The notes: generated by a model from the sequence alone, not told the origin. A stretch of DNA of 64,000 bases from Toxorhynchites rutilus septentrionalis (GCF_029784135.1 NC_073746.1:249683494-249747493); one strand, 5' to 3'; positions 22,446-33,744 are shown, counted from the stretch's first letter. A program made the numbers and translations.

Positions 22446-23059
22446 CTGACACAATTCTCATTTAAGATTTTTCAATGACTGGCAAATAACATGTAACTCT
22501 GCTATACTCGCGCATACGGTCTCACAGAACGAATAATCAATAATTTTGTTTTGAGGAGACCGAATTAAAAGACTATTGAAACTGAATGAAGGTGAAGAAA
22601 AAAATATTTTCTGGAGTTTTCCATTCAAGTATACACCGTGCGCGAGTATACGAGTTATGATTTTGTGCGCGAGTACAGGAGGAATAAAAAGTGCTAAACG
22701 ACAAAATCATAAAAAACAACGTAATGTAACGTAGCATTAAATGTTTTCCCATATAAATTTTGGTGTCCCTGTTGCGTGATTTTATGATTTCCATATTAAG
22801 TTCAGCCGCAGCAAATGACGTTGACTGATCGCTGTCTAGAATGAAACTAAAAAACGTAGTCCAACGTAAAAAAATGTGGTAAATACTCGAATGGAGGATG
22901 ATGGTGGATATATTATTATAGAATCCGCCTATTTAACATTCATCTGCTACCCTGTCCAAAAATCCCGAAGATTATATTTTAGTCATCCTTTAATCGCTTC
23001 AAGAATGATTCGTACTCCGAAGAGTTTAGCTTTTTTCTCTTCATGAGTGATCGTGAACT
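22446..23059. other. Unassigned DNA with a palindrome remnant
   Basis: Contains ACGTAGTCCAACGTA near 22854-22868, a degraded member of the palindromic-terminus family, followed by AAAAAATG. No gene seen. Confidence 0.3.
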
Positions 23060-23290
23060 TTACTTCATCTCCTCAAATTCATAGCCTTTTGATGTTCTTT
23101 TCCTCTGGTAATCGCTCTTAGTTGGCCTGAGTACATCAAAACTATAACATCTGCATAGATGACAACTTTGCTTCCATCAGGGATGGCATCAGAAATCGAA
23201 TTCATCAGTTTTACTAGGTGGCAATCGACTTCCCTCTTCCCTCTGTAGTCCACTCTGGGACTACAAACTGTTGTGCATCCATATATGTTA
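23060..23290 (-). pseudogene. Non-LTR reverse transcriptase fragment
   Basis: On minus the frame reads SISDAIPDGSKVVIYADVIV then LMYSGQLRAITRG, resembling the RT palm around motif C of jockey-like LINEs. The catalytic YADD is changed to YADV. Only about 75 residues align; the upstream part lacks the expected PQG motif. Confidence 0.55.
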
Positions 23291-24103
23291 AACACATGCA
23301 GTAGCAAACATTTCCCCGTGATTACATTGTTTTTAGCATGGGATAGCTTATTTGGTCTACTCCACAATTACTATTCACCAACCTGATGGACTTCTGACAA
23401 ATCCCCCCAGTCAGCTACGTGACTGTGCATTTACAACGAGTTCTGATAGATTTGTACCCATCAAGGATTTTTTTCTGTATTATAGTGACTTTCAACACTT
23501 TTGGTTCGTTCGTCACTTTTCACATCCATTTTTGGAAGAATGTAGAGAGTGAGATTTAATTCGTGTCCTTGAAGGTGATAGGCAGAGATGTCAACCTTCC
23601 TGATTTTTCAGGATTTCCCAGGCTTTTTGGCACGCTCCCTGATATCCTGACAAACACTCAATTTTCTCTGATTTTTATAAAATGATCCTGATTTTTCCTG
23701 ATTTTTTACTTTTGCTAAATCAGAAAAAAAATCCACATAAATATACTGGGAGTTTTGCTGCTTGTTTATGAGAAATGTCGTAATAGTCTACATTAAAAAG
23801 CTTTCCGGTCCGCTCTTATATAATGCTTACTCTTTCTTTCGATTATACTCTATCTGTTCGCATTTTCGAAGGTACAGTGTCGACATTTTTTAAATTTTGA
23901 AGTTAACGTGGAAGAAATATAATCAATAAGAATCATATGCCCGAAGTTTATCGAAATTCAATCTCAATAAAACGAAGATTAGAAACAGAATAGGAACGGA
24001 AACGATGAAAGGAATATTAGCGACCAAAAATTATGTACAGGTTAATAAAAACGATACAGGTTTCATTACATTTTCGCAGCAAATAACATCCAAGTATAAC
24101 ATC

Positions 24104-24576
24104 TGTCGGGGATCATAAATTGGGTTGAATAATTTGGACGGCAACTCTCCTATTTCCTGCTGCATACACCGTTTGGTTCTTCCAACATAGATATAGATGA
24201 CACTCAGTACATAGCACTTTCTCCATAAATATATTACACAGCTCAAGTTCTTCATATAACATTTCACAACATATACAATTTATTTACAATTCATTGTCTC
24301 GTAAAACTACACATATAAAACATAAACCGGCTAGGCAAAAACTCTGGGAAGCTCAGCGGATTTGGGATACTTAGGTCCAACTAACTACAATGATAGCTGC
24401 TCGTTTCAAAACATGTTTGCCTCGCTCTTCGTCGACGGGGATGACGTCATCTCTCTTCTCTTCGTTGGAATTAAATTTTTATAGCGATCTCTTGTTTACA
24501 CTCTACGAAACAACGATGCGAAAAGGAAAGCAACTATCTCCTGTACAGGGTTGCCTCTAAATGTTATTTCCAGACA
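24104..24576 (-). repeat. BEL 3' LTR
   Basis: 473 bp, TG...CA on the minus strand (TGTCTGG ... CCCCGACA). On minus a TATA box (TATAAAAATTT, plus 24473-24483) is followed 24-41 bases downstream by a perfect CRE, TGACGTCA (24442-24449). A polyadenylation signal AATAAA lies at plus 24279-24284. The sequence matches the other LTR by eye over its full length. Confidence 0.95.
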
Positions 24577-24593
24577 TTCTCACCCACCCAGAA
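24577..24593 (-). promoter_or_regulatory. BEL polypurine tract
   Basis: Immediately before the 3' LTR the minus strand reads GGGTGGGTGAGAA, a purine-rich stretch in the position where plus-strand DNA synthesis is primed. Confidence 0.7.
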
Positions 24594-24693
24594 ATAGCGG
24601 CGATTTCTGAAAAATAGAATATCCTCTTCGACCATATGGGAACGGGAATGGGACGGATTGGTAACTGGTTATGGTTCCTAAATTGGGTTGTTC

Positions 24694-27531
24694 CTAATCA
24701 ATTCTTCCTGTTGATTCTGGCAAAAAACAAACTTTTTCGACCGGCCTACGTAACGAACCTGCTGCCGTTTTCAAGGTCACAACTCGCACTATCCCATCCT
24801 TTCCCGGATGTACCTCTTCGATCCTTCCCATCTTCCAACGCATTGGAGGCATATTATCATCCTTTATTATGACAAGTTTGCCAACTTGAACAGGTATCGG
24901 TGGTTTCCAGCGTTTTGAGCGTCCTTGAAGTTGGCACAAATACTCTCTCTGCCATCTTTTCCAAAAATTCTGCAAATTTTGTTGAATGAGCTGCCATTGA
25001 CGCAGCCGATTGGTTCGAATCTCTAGCAAATTTGGTTCTGGCAATTCTTGTAATGACGAGCCGATCAGAAAATGCGCAGGAGTTAGTGGCTGCAAATCGG
25101 ATGGGTCGTTTGAAAGGGGAGTAATAGGTCTGGAATTCAGACAAGCTTCCACCTGGGCTAGCAAAGTTGTCATGTCTTCTATAGAAACGGGGTTTTCTCC
25201 AATTACCCTCAATAAATGATATTTTGCTGATCGAACTGCTGCCTCCCAAAGTCCTCCAAAGTGCGGAGCGCTTGGTGGATTGAAGTGCCACTGAACACCT
25301 TCATCTGCGGTCATTTTAGCTACCTTGTCGTTGTGTTGTTTGTTCTGCAGTAAACGTATGAACTCTTGGAGTTTGTTCCTAGCTCCGACAAAATTCGTGC
25401 CGTTATCAGAATATAAATCGGTGCATTTTCCTCTGCGCGCCATGAATCTGCGTAAGGCTTGTATAAAGCGATCCGTTGATAAGTCACTCACAAGCTCCAA
25501 ATGTACAGCCTTGGTGCACAAACAGACAAACAGTGAAACATAAGCCTTAACCGCGGTGCGTCGGGGGCCGGGGCGGATATAAACTGGTCCAAAATAGTCA
25601 ATTCCTGTTTTAGAAAATGGTCTGGATATCGTAACTCGTGGAGTTGGTAAATCACCCATAAACTGCTGAGCAAGTGATGGTTTGGATCGGAAGCATCTAA
25701 TACACTGGTGCACAATCTGTTTAGCAACACTCCGTCCGCCTAGAGGCCAGAAACGAAGTCTAACGGCAGCCAGCAGAAGTTGTGGCCCTGCGTGAAGTAG
25801 ACGTTCATGGTGATGTTTGAATAACATCCGCGTAAACCGATGCCGGGATGGTAATACCATAGGATGCTTATAATCATACGACTCCGAAGAATTACTCAGC
25901 CGTCCGCCAACTCTTAATAGCTGATCCTTAGAGATATATGGATTGAACCACCGGAGAGGTGACCTTCGCGGAACCACATCTCCCTTGAGCAACGCCTTCC
26001 ATTCTTCATCAAAAACTTCTTTCTGGACGCATCGTACTAGTACTTGTTCAGCTCGGTTCAACTCAGCCGTCGTAATGAACCCTGTTTGCTTATCATGCGA
26101 TTTAGCTAAATATTCCATTAAGCGCAACCAAATAACCGTACATCGCAATAAATCTGAATACGAAGTAAATTTCTCGAAATACCATTCGTTGAATTCGATG
26201 ATGGGTGAACTCGTTGCAGGGATAGATACGACCTTACTCCTACGTTCCTCATCCACTTCTTCACGCCGGGTGTTATCCGACAAAAAAGGCCATTCAATTG
26301 ATGACACTGATAACCAACGAGGACCATACCACCAAATTTCGTTCTCTTGAATGTCCTTTGGGAAAATTCCTCTCGATATAATATCTGCCGGGTTTTGACT
26401 TCCTGACACATGTCTCCATTCACACCCTTCTGTAATTCTCTGAATCTTGGCTACCCTGTTGGCAACAAAAGTTGTCCATGTAGTTGGAACTGCTCGAATC
26501 CAGAGCACCACACACGTTGAATCAGTCCAAAAGTAGGTTGGCACGTTCAATCGAGTTGCTTGTACGGCCTTCTCGTATAATTGAGCGGTTAATAGGGCTC
26601 CACACAGCTCCAATCGAGGTATAGACTGGCATTTTAGAGGAGCAACCTTTGACCTTGACATCAGCAATCGCACATTTATCTTCCCTTCCGAATTCTCGCT
26701 ACGGACATATATGCACCCCCCATACGCTCTTTCTGAAGCATCTGAGAAACAATGAAGTTGAACGGAAACTGCTTCTGAAATAATAACGCATCGTTCTATC
26801 CTTATGTGGTTCAAACAGGGAAGCTGATCATGAAATTTGTGCCAGCTCTCACCCACCGTTGCGGGAAGTGACTGATCCCAATCAAATCGTTGATTATCAC
26901 TGCAGCGCAGCGTCCATATTTGCTGCATGAAAACCTTGGCTGTTGTTATGACGGCTCCAATCAGTCCTAATGGATCAAACAACATAGCGATGATTGATAA
27001 AACTTGTCGTTTAGTGATAGGTTTGGTTCTATCCAGTGGAGAAATATTAAACGATACCATAAATTCATCGGTTTTAGGTAACCAATTCAATCCTAAGGTC
27101 TTCACCATCGCCTCATGGTTCAGATTGATTCCAATAGAGTCCCGTATTGCCAGATTCTCCTCAGGAATCCCGTTTAGAATTTCCGGACAATTTGAAGCCC
27201 ATTTCCGAAGTCTAAATCCTCCTCTGTCTAACATGTCGTTCAATTGGATTCGAAGCTGCAACGCCTCTTCCTTGGAATTTGTACCAGTTATGATGTCGTC
27301 CATGTACGTATCTTCCTCCACGACCTTGGCTGCGAGCGGAAAATTGATCCCTTCATCCATAGCCAGTTGTTTGAGCGTTCGAGTTGCTAGGAACGGGGCC
27401 GGTTTGGTACCGTAGGTGACTATGTTCAGTTGATAGGTATTAATCTCATGACTCGGTGATGGGCGCCAAAGGATGGATTGGTAGTGCCGGTCCTCTGGGC
27501 GAATTTGAATCGTGAGTAGATTCGATTCCGG
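24694..27531 (-). CDS. BEL/Pao Pol: RT (part), RNase H, integrase, DUF5641-like tail
   Basis: The open frame runs from 27531; the first usable ATG is at 27360. It opens inside RT at QIRPEDRHYQSILWR, followed by VTYGTKPAPFLATRTL and the catalytic YMDDIITG. RNase H follows with FSDASERAYGG. Integrase has an HHCC zinc motif (HHHERLLHAG ... CIRCF) and a DDE core: GIDYFGP, YSDNGTNFVG and PHFGGLWEAAV. The C-terminal part (LTPAHFLIG, WQREYLCQLQ, VVTLKTAAG) is the DUF5641-type domain of BEL integrases. RT lacks its finger and first palm segments, including the first catalytic Asp, because of an upstream deletion; the frame also shifts relative to gag-protease at 27446-27531. It could supply integrase if translated, but not reverse transcription. 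Confidence 0.93.
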   Translation of the reverse strand, partial: PESNLLTIQIRPEDRHYQSILWRPSPSHEINTYQLNIVTYGTKPAPFLATRTLKQLAMDEGINFPLAAKVVEEDTYMDDIITGTNSKEEALQLRIQLNDMLDRGGFRLRKWASNCPEILNGIPEENLAIRDSIGINLNHEAMVKTLGLNWLPKTDEFMVSFNISPLDRTKPITKRQVLSIIAMLFDPLGLIGAVITTAKVFMQQIWTLRCSDNQRFDWDQSLPATVGESWHKFHDQLPCLNHIRIERCVIISEAVSVQLHCFSDASERAYGGCIYVRSENSEGKINVRLLMSRSKVAPLKCQSIPRLELCGALLTAQLYEKAVQATRLNVPTYFWTDSTCVVLWIRAVPTTWTTFVANRVAKIQRITEGCEWRHVSGSQNPADIISRGIFPKDIQENEIWWYGPRWLSVSSIEWPFLSDNTRREEVDEERRSKVVSIPATSSPIIEFNEWYFEKFTSYSDLLRCTVIWLRLMEYLAKSHDKQTGFITTAELNRAEQVLVRCVQKEVFDEEWKALLKGDVVPRRSPLRWFNPYISKDQLLRVGGRLSNSSESYDYKHPMVLPSRHRFTRMLFKHHHERLLHAGPQLLLAAVRLRFWPLGGRSVAKQIVHQCIRCFRSKPSLAQQFMGDLPTPRVTISRPFSKTGIDYFGPVYIRPGPRRTAVKAYVSLFVCLCTKAVHLELVSDLSTDRFIQALRRFMARRGKCTDLYSDNGTNFVGARNKLQEFIRLLQNKQHNDKVAKMTADEGVQWHFNPPSAPHFGGLWEAAVRSAKYHLLRVIGENPVSIEDMTTLLAQVEACLNSRPITPLSNDPSDLQPLTPAHFLIGSSLQELPEPNLLEIRTNRLRQWQLIQQNLQNFWKRWQREYLCQLQGRSKRWKPPIPVQVGKLVIIKDDNMPPMRWKMGRIEEVHPGKDGIVRVVTLKTAAGSLRRPVEKVCFLPESTGRID

Positions 27532-29293
27532 TTATGTTTTGCATATGACCGAGTTGAAGGTATTCCTCCATGAAATGCACGTATTGCTCTCTTAAACCGG
27601 TATCCTTTGCAAGTCTCCTTTCCGTTCCCAACAGGCGCCGCATTGCGATATCCTTGGATTTGCCTAATTTATGTACGGCTTCTACCTTAATTGGTAACGC
27701 TAAAGTGTAACGACCGTTTGCTTCTCGATGTACGGATTGTATAAATTGGGATTCACATCGAGTTTCCTCGGGAGAATAGCAGTTGACTAAGTCAATTTCC
27801 TCACATGACCAAAATTTGGCAATCAAATCTTCTAACCTCTCGGATGCGGACACGTTACAGTTGATCTTCGTTGATTGATCCATGGTTGATTGGCCACCAC
27901 ACACAATCCATCCGAAAACGGAATCCTTCAGGAAGGGCAATTGGTCTCCAAGAGAAATCTTCCTCCCAGTTTCGAAGAACTCGAAGAACAACTCGATCCC
28001 AAGAACCAGGTCTACTCCTTGAGATATGCAGAATGAAGGGTCCGCTAGTTCTACTCCATCTGGGATTTTCCAACAGTTTGTATTTATGGTGCTAGTTGGT
28101 AAATTTGCTGTCACCTTCGATAGTACCAGAAACTTCATACTTCGTGAAAATTTGGCTACCCGTGAGCGTACCACAGCGGTTATTCTTTGATGGACCCTTG
28201 TCGATGCCTGTCCAATTCCAATGATGGAGAAATCCACCTTCTCTCGAGACACCTTCAGACGCTGACTCAACCGTTCAGTAATAAAATTACTCTCCGATCC
28301 TGAATCTAGAAGAGCACGAGCGTGAAAACGATTACCACAGTCATCCTCAACGATGACAACAGCGGTTGCAAGTAGGACTTGAGACGTGCACAGCTGAGCT
28401 GAACCAGACACTTGGAGGTTGGTAGCGGACTTGCTGGATATGGGAGTTGGAGAATCCTTGGACGTTGATGCGACGGAAGACGGTATAACCTTTGGACTAC
28501 CTGGCCGCTCTGTTTTGAAACATACTAACGTATGGTGACGCTCCTTACAGTTCCGACAAGAAAAATTGGAATAACACTCCTTCGCCTGGTGTCCCCGACG
28601 AAAACAGTTTCTGCATAAATTGTGTTTTCGCAATAACGAATCCCTATCAGCAACAGACAAGCCTTGGAAAACATCACATTGGTATAACAGGTGGTCTGAC
28701 GAACATGCAATGCATCTACCCTTAGTTGCTTGAAAACTACCAAAGCTAGTCCTAACTACCGCTGATTTTGACTTTTGTGGACCCAACTGTTGATTTACAT
28801 TCCTGTCTACAGTCAGTGGTGGCAGAGATTGCAGAACTCGTATTCGCCGTTGGAGAAAATCTGTTAGTTCCTTCAACGAATCCTGCTCCAACGCTGACGA
28901 AAACTCCTCCCAGGCTCTGCGAGTAACCGGATCTAGACGCGAGGTTAAGATATGGATGAGGAGAAGATCCTTGTAATCGTTCGGCTTCACTATCTGATCT
29001 AAAGTGGAAACAGTTCTCTCGAATCCTTCCAGGAGACTATGAAGATCAATCAACGACTCTCTCGAAAGCGCAGGCAAATTGAATAGTGACTGTATCTGGC
29101 GTTTTCTCAGTTGTTTGCTATCATTGTAACGAGTCATCAATAACTCCCAAGCTACCTGATAGTTGGCCTTTGTTATTGGTAAGGGCCAGTTTCGAAGAAC
29201 TCGAAGAACAACTCGATCCCAAGAACCAGGTCTACTCCTTGAGATATGCAGAATGAAGGGTCCGCTAGTTCTACTCCATCTGGGATTTTCCAA
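27446..29293 (-). pseudogene. BEL Gag-protease, second reading unit (after duplication)
   Basis: This frame begins in the end of duplicated copy B (read out of frame for about 36 residues), then enters copy A in the proper frame at PLPITKANYQVAWELL. It contains three zinc-knuckle-like clusters (CIACSSDHLLYQC, CRNCFRRGHQAKEC, CRNCKERHHTLVC) and the aspartic protease motif ARALLDSGSESNFI. It continues past protease (FFETGRKISLGDQLPF) to the RT entry region EYLQLGHMQNIT. There the RT deletion joins a foreign frame, and it ends at 27446. It lacks the N-terminal part of Gag, so it is not a functional protein on its own. Confidence 0.88.
27966..29185 (-). repeat. Tandem duplication, copy A (1,220 bp)
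   Basis: Starts CCAGTTTCGAAG and ends GGTAAGGG. It reads the same as 29186-30405 at every position I compared. No microhomology is visible at the breakpoints. Confidence 0.95.
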
Positions 29294-30960
29294 CAGTTTG
29301 TATTTATGGTGCTAGTTGGTAAATTTGCTGTCACCTTCGATAGTACCAGAAACTTCATACTTCGTGAAAATTTGGCTACCCGTGAGCGTACCACAGCGGT
29401 TATTCTTTGATGGACCCTTGTCGATGCCTGTCCAATTCCAATGATGGAGAAATCCACCTTCTCTCGAGACACCTTCAGACGCTGACTCAACCGTTCAGTA
29501 ATAAAATTACTCTCCGATCCTGAATCTAGAAGAGCACGAGCGTGAAAACGATTACCACAGTCATCCTCAACGATGACAACAGCGGTTGCAAGTAGGACTT
29601 GAGACGTGCACAGCTGAGCTGAACCAGACACTTGGAGGTTGGTAGCGGACTTGCTGGATATGGGAGTTGGAGAATCCTTGGACGTTGATGCGACGGAAGA
29701 CGGTATAACCTTTGGACTACCTGGCCGCTCTGTTTTGAAACATACTAACGTATGGTGACGCTCCTTACAGTTCCGACAAGAAAAATTGGAATAACACTCC
29801 TTCGCCTGGTGTCCCCGACGAAAACAGTTTCTGCATAAATTGTGTTTTCGCAATAACGAATCCCTATCAGCAACAGACAAGCCTTGGAAAACATCACATT
29901 GGTATAACAGGTGGTCTGACGAACATGCAATGCATCTACCCTTAGTTGCTTGAAAACTACCAAAGCTAGTCCTAACTACCGCTGATTTTGACTTTTGTGG
30001 ACCCAACTGTTGATTTACATTCCTGTCTACAGTCAGTGGTGGCAGAGATTGCAGAACTCGTATTCGCCGTTGGAGAAAATCTGTTAGTTCCTTCAACGAA
30101 TCCTGCTCCAACGCTGACGAAAACTCCTCCCAGGCTCTGCGAGTAACCGGATCTAGACGCGAGGTTAAGATATGGATGAGGAGAAGATCCTTGTAATCGT
30201 TCGGCTTCACTATCTGATCTAAAGTGGAAACAGTTCTCTCGAATCCTTCCAGGAGACTATGAAGATCAATCAACGACTCTCTCGAAAGCGCAGGCAAATT
30301 GAATAGTGACTGTATCTGGCGTTTTCTCAGTTGTTTGCTATCATTGTAACGAGTCATCAATAACTCCCAAGCTACCTGATAGTTGGCCTTTGTTATTGGT
30401 AAGGGATCAATCAGGGTTTTCGGTTCACCTTGGAGACATCCTTTCAAATAATGAAACTTTTCCACCTCCGGTAAATCCTCCTTCCAATGGATAAGTGAGG
30501 TGAAAAGGTCACGGAAACTCAACCACTCATCGATATCTCCGCTGAAGGTCTGCAGTTGAATCTGGGGTAGACGAACATGTTCAGTAGTAGCCATCATCGT
30601 AGTATCGCCTCTGTTGTATTGATTTAGTTGTTCGTTTTCCATCCTTTTCTTCAGTTTTTCCATTAGGAAAGATTTAGCTTGGAAGTACCGATCACTGAAT
30701 TCCAGTCTGTCCTTTTCGTACGCGTCATCATCTCCTTCGAAATCGTCGTGGGATACAATTTCGATCAGAATACTTCGGAAATCCTTCCATAAATCGTCGA
30801 TATTCTGCAGACGCACTTCCACTTGTGAAGCTGTAGCATCCTCTTTGAACTCCTGTACATAACGCCAAATGTCATCGAATGTTGATTGGATGTCCTTCAA
30901 CTTCGCAATTAACATCTTAATGGATGGTGTCTTCTTGGAGGAGGTTGCGGTGGGAGGCAT
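29173..30960 (-). pseudogene. BEL Gag-protease, first reading unit (truncated by duplication)
   Basis: I take the ATG at 30960 (MPPTATSSKKTPS); an upstream GTG at 30975 only extends the frame. The N-terminal part is helical and charged, typical of BEL Gag. The retrotransposon Gag domain follows around LPQIQLQTFSGDIDEWLSF and PITKANYQVAWELLMTRYN, then CCHC-like knuckles and the protease DSGSESNF motif. The frame breaks at the junction of the tandem copies (29186), adding only a few residues (FETGPYQ) before a stop at 29173. The duplicated length of 1,220 bp is not a multiple of three, which causes the break. Confidence 0.9.
29186..30405 (-). repeat. Tandem duplication, copy B (1,220 bp)
   Basis: Directly adjoins copy A and ends GGTAAGGG before unique gag sequence (ATCAATCAGG). 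It contains the CCHC region and the protease active site. Confidence 0.95.
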
Positions 30961-30975
30961 GATTATCCTTGTCAC

Positions 30976-31784
30976 AGTGAACCGGAACAGTAAAAAAAAT
31001 TATGGTGTAGATTTCGGTAACGTTCCTTGCTTCGGTGGACATATACTGTCCTCACTGACCTGACAAACTATTTTATTTCGCTCCAATTTGACCTTGCGAT
31101 GTTCGCTCAGAATAAAACGTCGGCTTAAACAATTCCAGAATCACTCGTATGGGAATATGAGTCGCGTGGAGGACAAACATATATATATGTAGTATTCAAT
31201 AATAACCTTCGGCTGGGCATATACTGTGGTAGCTCACCTGGAGAAACCTACAGCATCATCCTAAGCATAAAACGTAATAGGCCGCAACAATGTAACATGC
31301 ATATGTTCCAGTGAAATTGATGTTCTTAGTCTCAAAACCCAGGGTATACAGGGATGTTGGCAAATAATCGAAGAGGATGATTTTGTTTTAATTTGTGTAT
31401 TTTCTGATGCTTCGGTAGACATATACTTATCACTAACCTGGGAAAAGTATGCATGCGCCTCCTCTTCGTCCTTCAATGATTATTTCCAACAGTAATCCAT
31501 CTACAGAATCCACCTCCTTCAGTAGGAAACGTTATGTTGCGTGACGTCACGAGCTGCCGAAGCAAAATCCTTGCTGGTCCAGTGTATCGTCCGTCGTTCA
31601 ATTTGAAAAATCAGTCAGCATAAATCCACTTGAACTTGAGCATGAACAATGGTTGCCAATACTCCGAACAAATAGCAATTGTTTACGAAGATGGTTTTGT
31701 TAGCAGCTAATTCGATCCAATGAATACCCTTTTCATTCCTGGTATGGCGCTCGCCGACATCGAGAATTACTCCAAATATATCAC
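30976..31784 (-). other. BEL 5' untranslated leader
   Basis: About 0.8 kb between the 5' LTR and gag holds short repeated strings (GGTGGACATATACTG near 31033, GGCATATACTG near 31215, GTAGACATATACTTATCACTAACCTG near 31412 in part), suggesting a small internal tandem of about 190 bp. No protein frame was recognised. Confidence 0.55.
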
Positions 31785-31805
31785 AATCCGGTTCGAAGGA
31801 CCAAA
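31785..31805 (-). promoter_or_regulatory. BEL primer-binding region
   Basis: The minus strand directly after the 5' LTR reads TTTGGTCCTTCGAACCGG. The TGG start is as expected for pairing with a tRNA CCA end. Which tRNA pairs cannot be settled by eye. Confidence 0.55.
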
Positions 31806-32278
31806 TGTCGGGGATCATAAATTGGGTTGAATAATTTGGACGGCAACTCTCCTATTTCCTGCTGCATACACCGTTTGGTTCTTCCAACATAGATATAGAT
31901 GACACTCAGTACATAGCACTTTCTCCATAAATATATTACACAGCTCAAGTTCTTCATATAACATTTCACAACATATACAATTTATTTACAATTCATTGTC
32001 TCGTAAAACTACACATATAAAACATAAACCGGCTAGGCAAAAACTCTGGGAAGCTCAGCGGATTTGGGATACTTAGGTCCAACTAACTACAATGATAGCT
32101 GCTCGTTTCAAAACATGTTTGCCTCGCTCTTCGTCGACGGGGATGACGTCATCTCTCTTCTCTTCGTTGGAATTAAATTTTTATAGCGATCTCTTGTTTA
32201 CACTCTACGAAACAACGATGCGAAAAGGAAAGCAACTATCTCCTGTACAGGGTTGCCTCTAAATGTTATTTCCAGACA
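31806..32278 (-). repeat. BEL 5' LTR
   Basis: 473 bp, same sequence as 24104-24576 as far as compared, including TATA, CRE and AATAAA on minus. Followed on the plus side by the TSD ACATC (32279-32283). Confidence 0.95.
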
Positions 32279-32674
32279 ACATCTTTTTTTATTAAACTGT
32301 AATTATTGATAAAAAGTGTAAGTGTAATTATTAATAAAAAGTGTTATTTCTTGAAAACTATATATTAAACTGTTTGTAAAGCAAGAAGTTGCAAGAATGA
32401 TCCGTGAGACACGACTTATAAATTAGCAGGTTCACTACATATGTTTAAAATCTCCATTCATGTGCATCAATTGAAACATGGTTACGTAAATCGTTACGAC
32501 TTGTGCGTTTCATCTATGCGTCGATTTTTTTAAAGAATTGGGACGGGTGATGAAAACGGGTCATTTGAAACAATCCGACTGACCCGGTCTTCACTGAGCT
32601 ATCCTGATTTTGCCTGATTTTTTTTTCATTATCCCTGATTCTTCGAAAAAATAGTTGGCAACCCTGGTGATAGG

Positions 32675-33744
32675 TATGAATGTTACCACTACGTGTTAAC
32701 GTGGTTAACGTGGAGGTCAATCGCAGTTGTTTGACCAGTCATGTGGTCACTTCTGGTGTGAGCTCAATAATTAAAGATAGTAAGTCCAATGTAATTGGTT
32801 GGCGCAATCGACGCTAAACGTTTTTAGTTTAATTTGCTTGATTCTCAGAGGGGGCGCTCTGTCACAGTCACACTCGCAGGATTTCTTCTCCAAACGAAGT
32901 GATGATTCAACAATGCCCCCCATAACATGACTCGTACTCCGTCACAGCTACTCTCGCTGAGTTTCGCTGTTGAAGTATGCACCGATAAAAAGTGGCTTGA
33001 ACTGACCCTCACTCGGTCACAACGACCCTCGCAGTGATTCATATTATACAGTCAGGCGTTGTCAGCGCGCTGACCTCCACTTCCGCTCAAACATGATTCG
33101 GCATTCCAGATACCTTCGCAACATTTCCTCCACAATAGTCCTAGCAAAAACGAGCAGGTAGCCCCTCGACTATTATGGTGAATCTGGAACAGTGCGTTCA
33201 TCTACCGTTCTGTACCGCACTTCAGTCTTGCTGCAACATAGTCATCGACTTTGCTCTCATAAGCTTCCTTATTTCTTCGATTTTTTTTTCGCCGGCACAA
33301 GCGGAACTCATGCAGTAGTTGCAATCTACTTCTGATCCGCGCCCGGTTCTCAAAGAAGTTTCTCAAGATTCTGATAGTTTTCTGCACAGTATTGGTTTCC
33401 TTCACGCTTCTGTTTGGTTGCCTTTTCGGCTCTTCCGGACACTGTGCGATGTGCGAATGTAGTCTATGACAGATCACTCTTTCCGAAGGCCGAACTGCCG
33501 TCAGACAATACATGAGCTCCCTCCGTGCATTCTATGAACCTGAAGCTTCCTATGAGTGTCCAGCAGGCATAATGGTCTATACCACGGGTGGACAAATTTT
33601 TGGGCACTGCGGGCGACTAATTGTTCAAATATTAGGTTGCGGTCTACCAAGGTTTTTTTTCCAAAATATATATATTTTTATCAAGGCTCATATGTCGTTA
33701 GTCTGACTGGGCCAGGAGTTCAATATTTTGACAATTTTTCTTAT
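32675..33744. other. Unassigned DNA with a weak 85-bp repeat
   Basis: Three loose repeats of the form TCNGTCACANNNACNCTCGC lie near 32860, 32935 and 33015. A minus frame at 33202-33513 is rich in Arg/Lys (FFENRARIRSRLQLLHEF), but I recognise no domain. The rest shows nothing. Confidence 0.3.

Larger units (their letters stand above)
24104..32278 (-). mobile_element. BEL/Pao LTR retrotransposon, complete ends, defective interior
   Basis: Two 473-bp LTRs that appear identical bound the element, with TSD ACATC at 24099-24103 and 32279-32283. In minus orientation the order is LTR, primer-binding region, gag, protease, RT, RNase H, integrase and DUF5641-type tail, polypurine tract, LTR. No env is present. 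Two large lesions exist: a 1,220-bp exact tandem duplication across gag/protease (27966-30405) and loss of roughly 110 residues of RT before QIRPEDRHYQ. Identical LTRs imply recent insertion, so either lesions came with a transposed defective copy or one or both postdate integration or are assembly errors. Confidence 0.95.
23583..32666. mobile_element. Non-autonomous hAT-like element, split by the BEL retrotransposon
   Basis: Ends: CAGAGATGTCAACC at 23583 and, inverted, CAGGGTTGCCAAC at 32666. An 8-bp target duplication GTGATAGG flanks them (23575-23582 and 32667-32674), the size used by hAT elements. Subterminal DNA on both sides is rich in CCTGATTTTTCCTGATTTTT-like runs. Without the BEL insertion and its duplicated 5 bp the element is about 904 bp and has no transposase. 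Confidence 0.8.

Noticed and set aside
24857..25291. 144-codon minus frame within BEL pol
   Set aside because: Alternative frame of the integrase region; the long pol frame explains the sequence.
26927..27415. 162-codon plus frame
   Set aside because: Antisense shadow of BEL pol.
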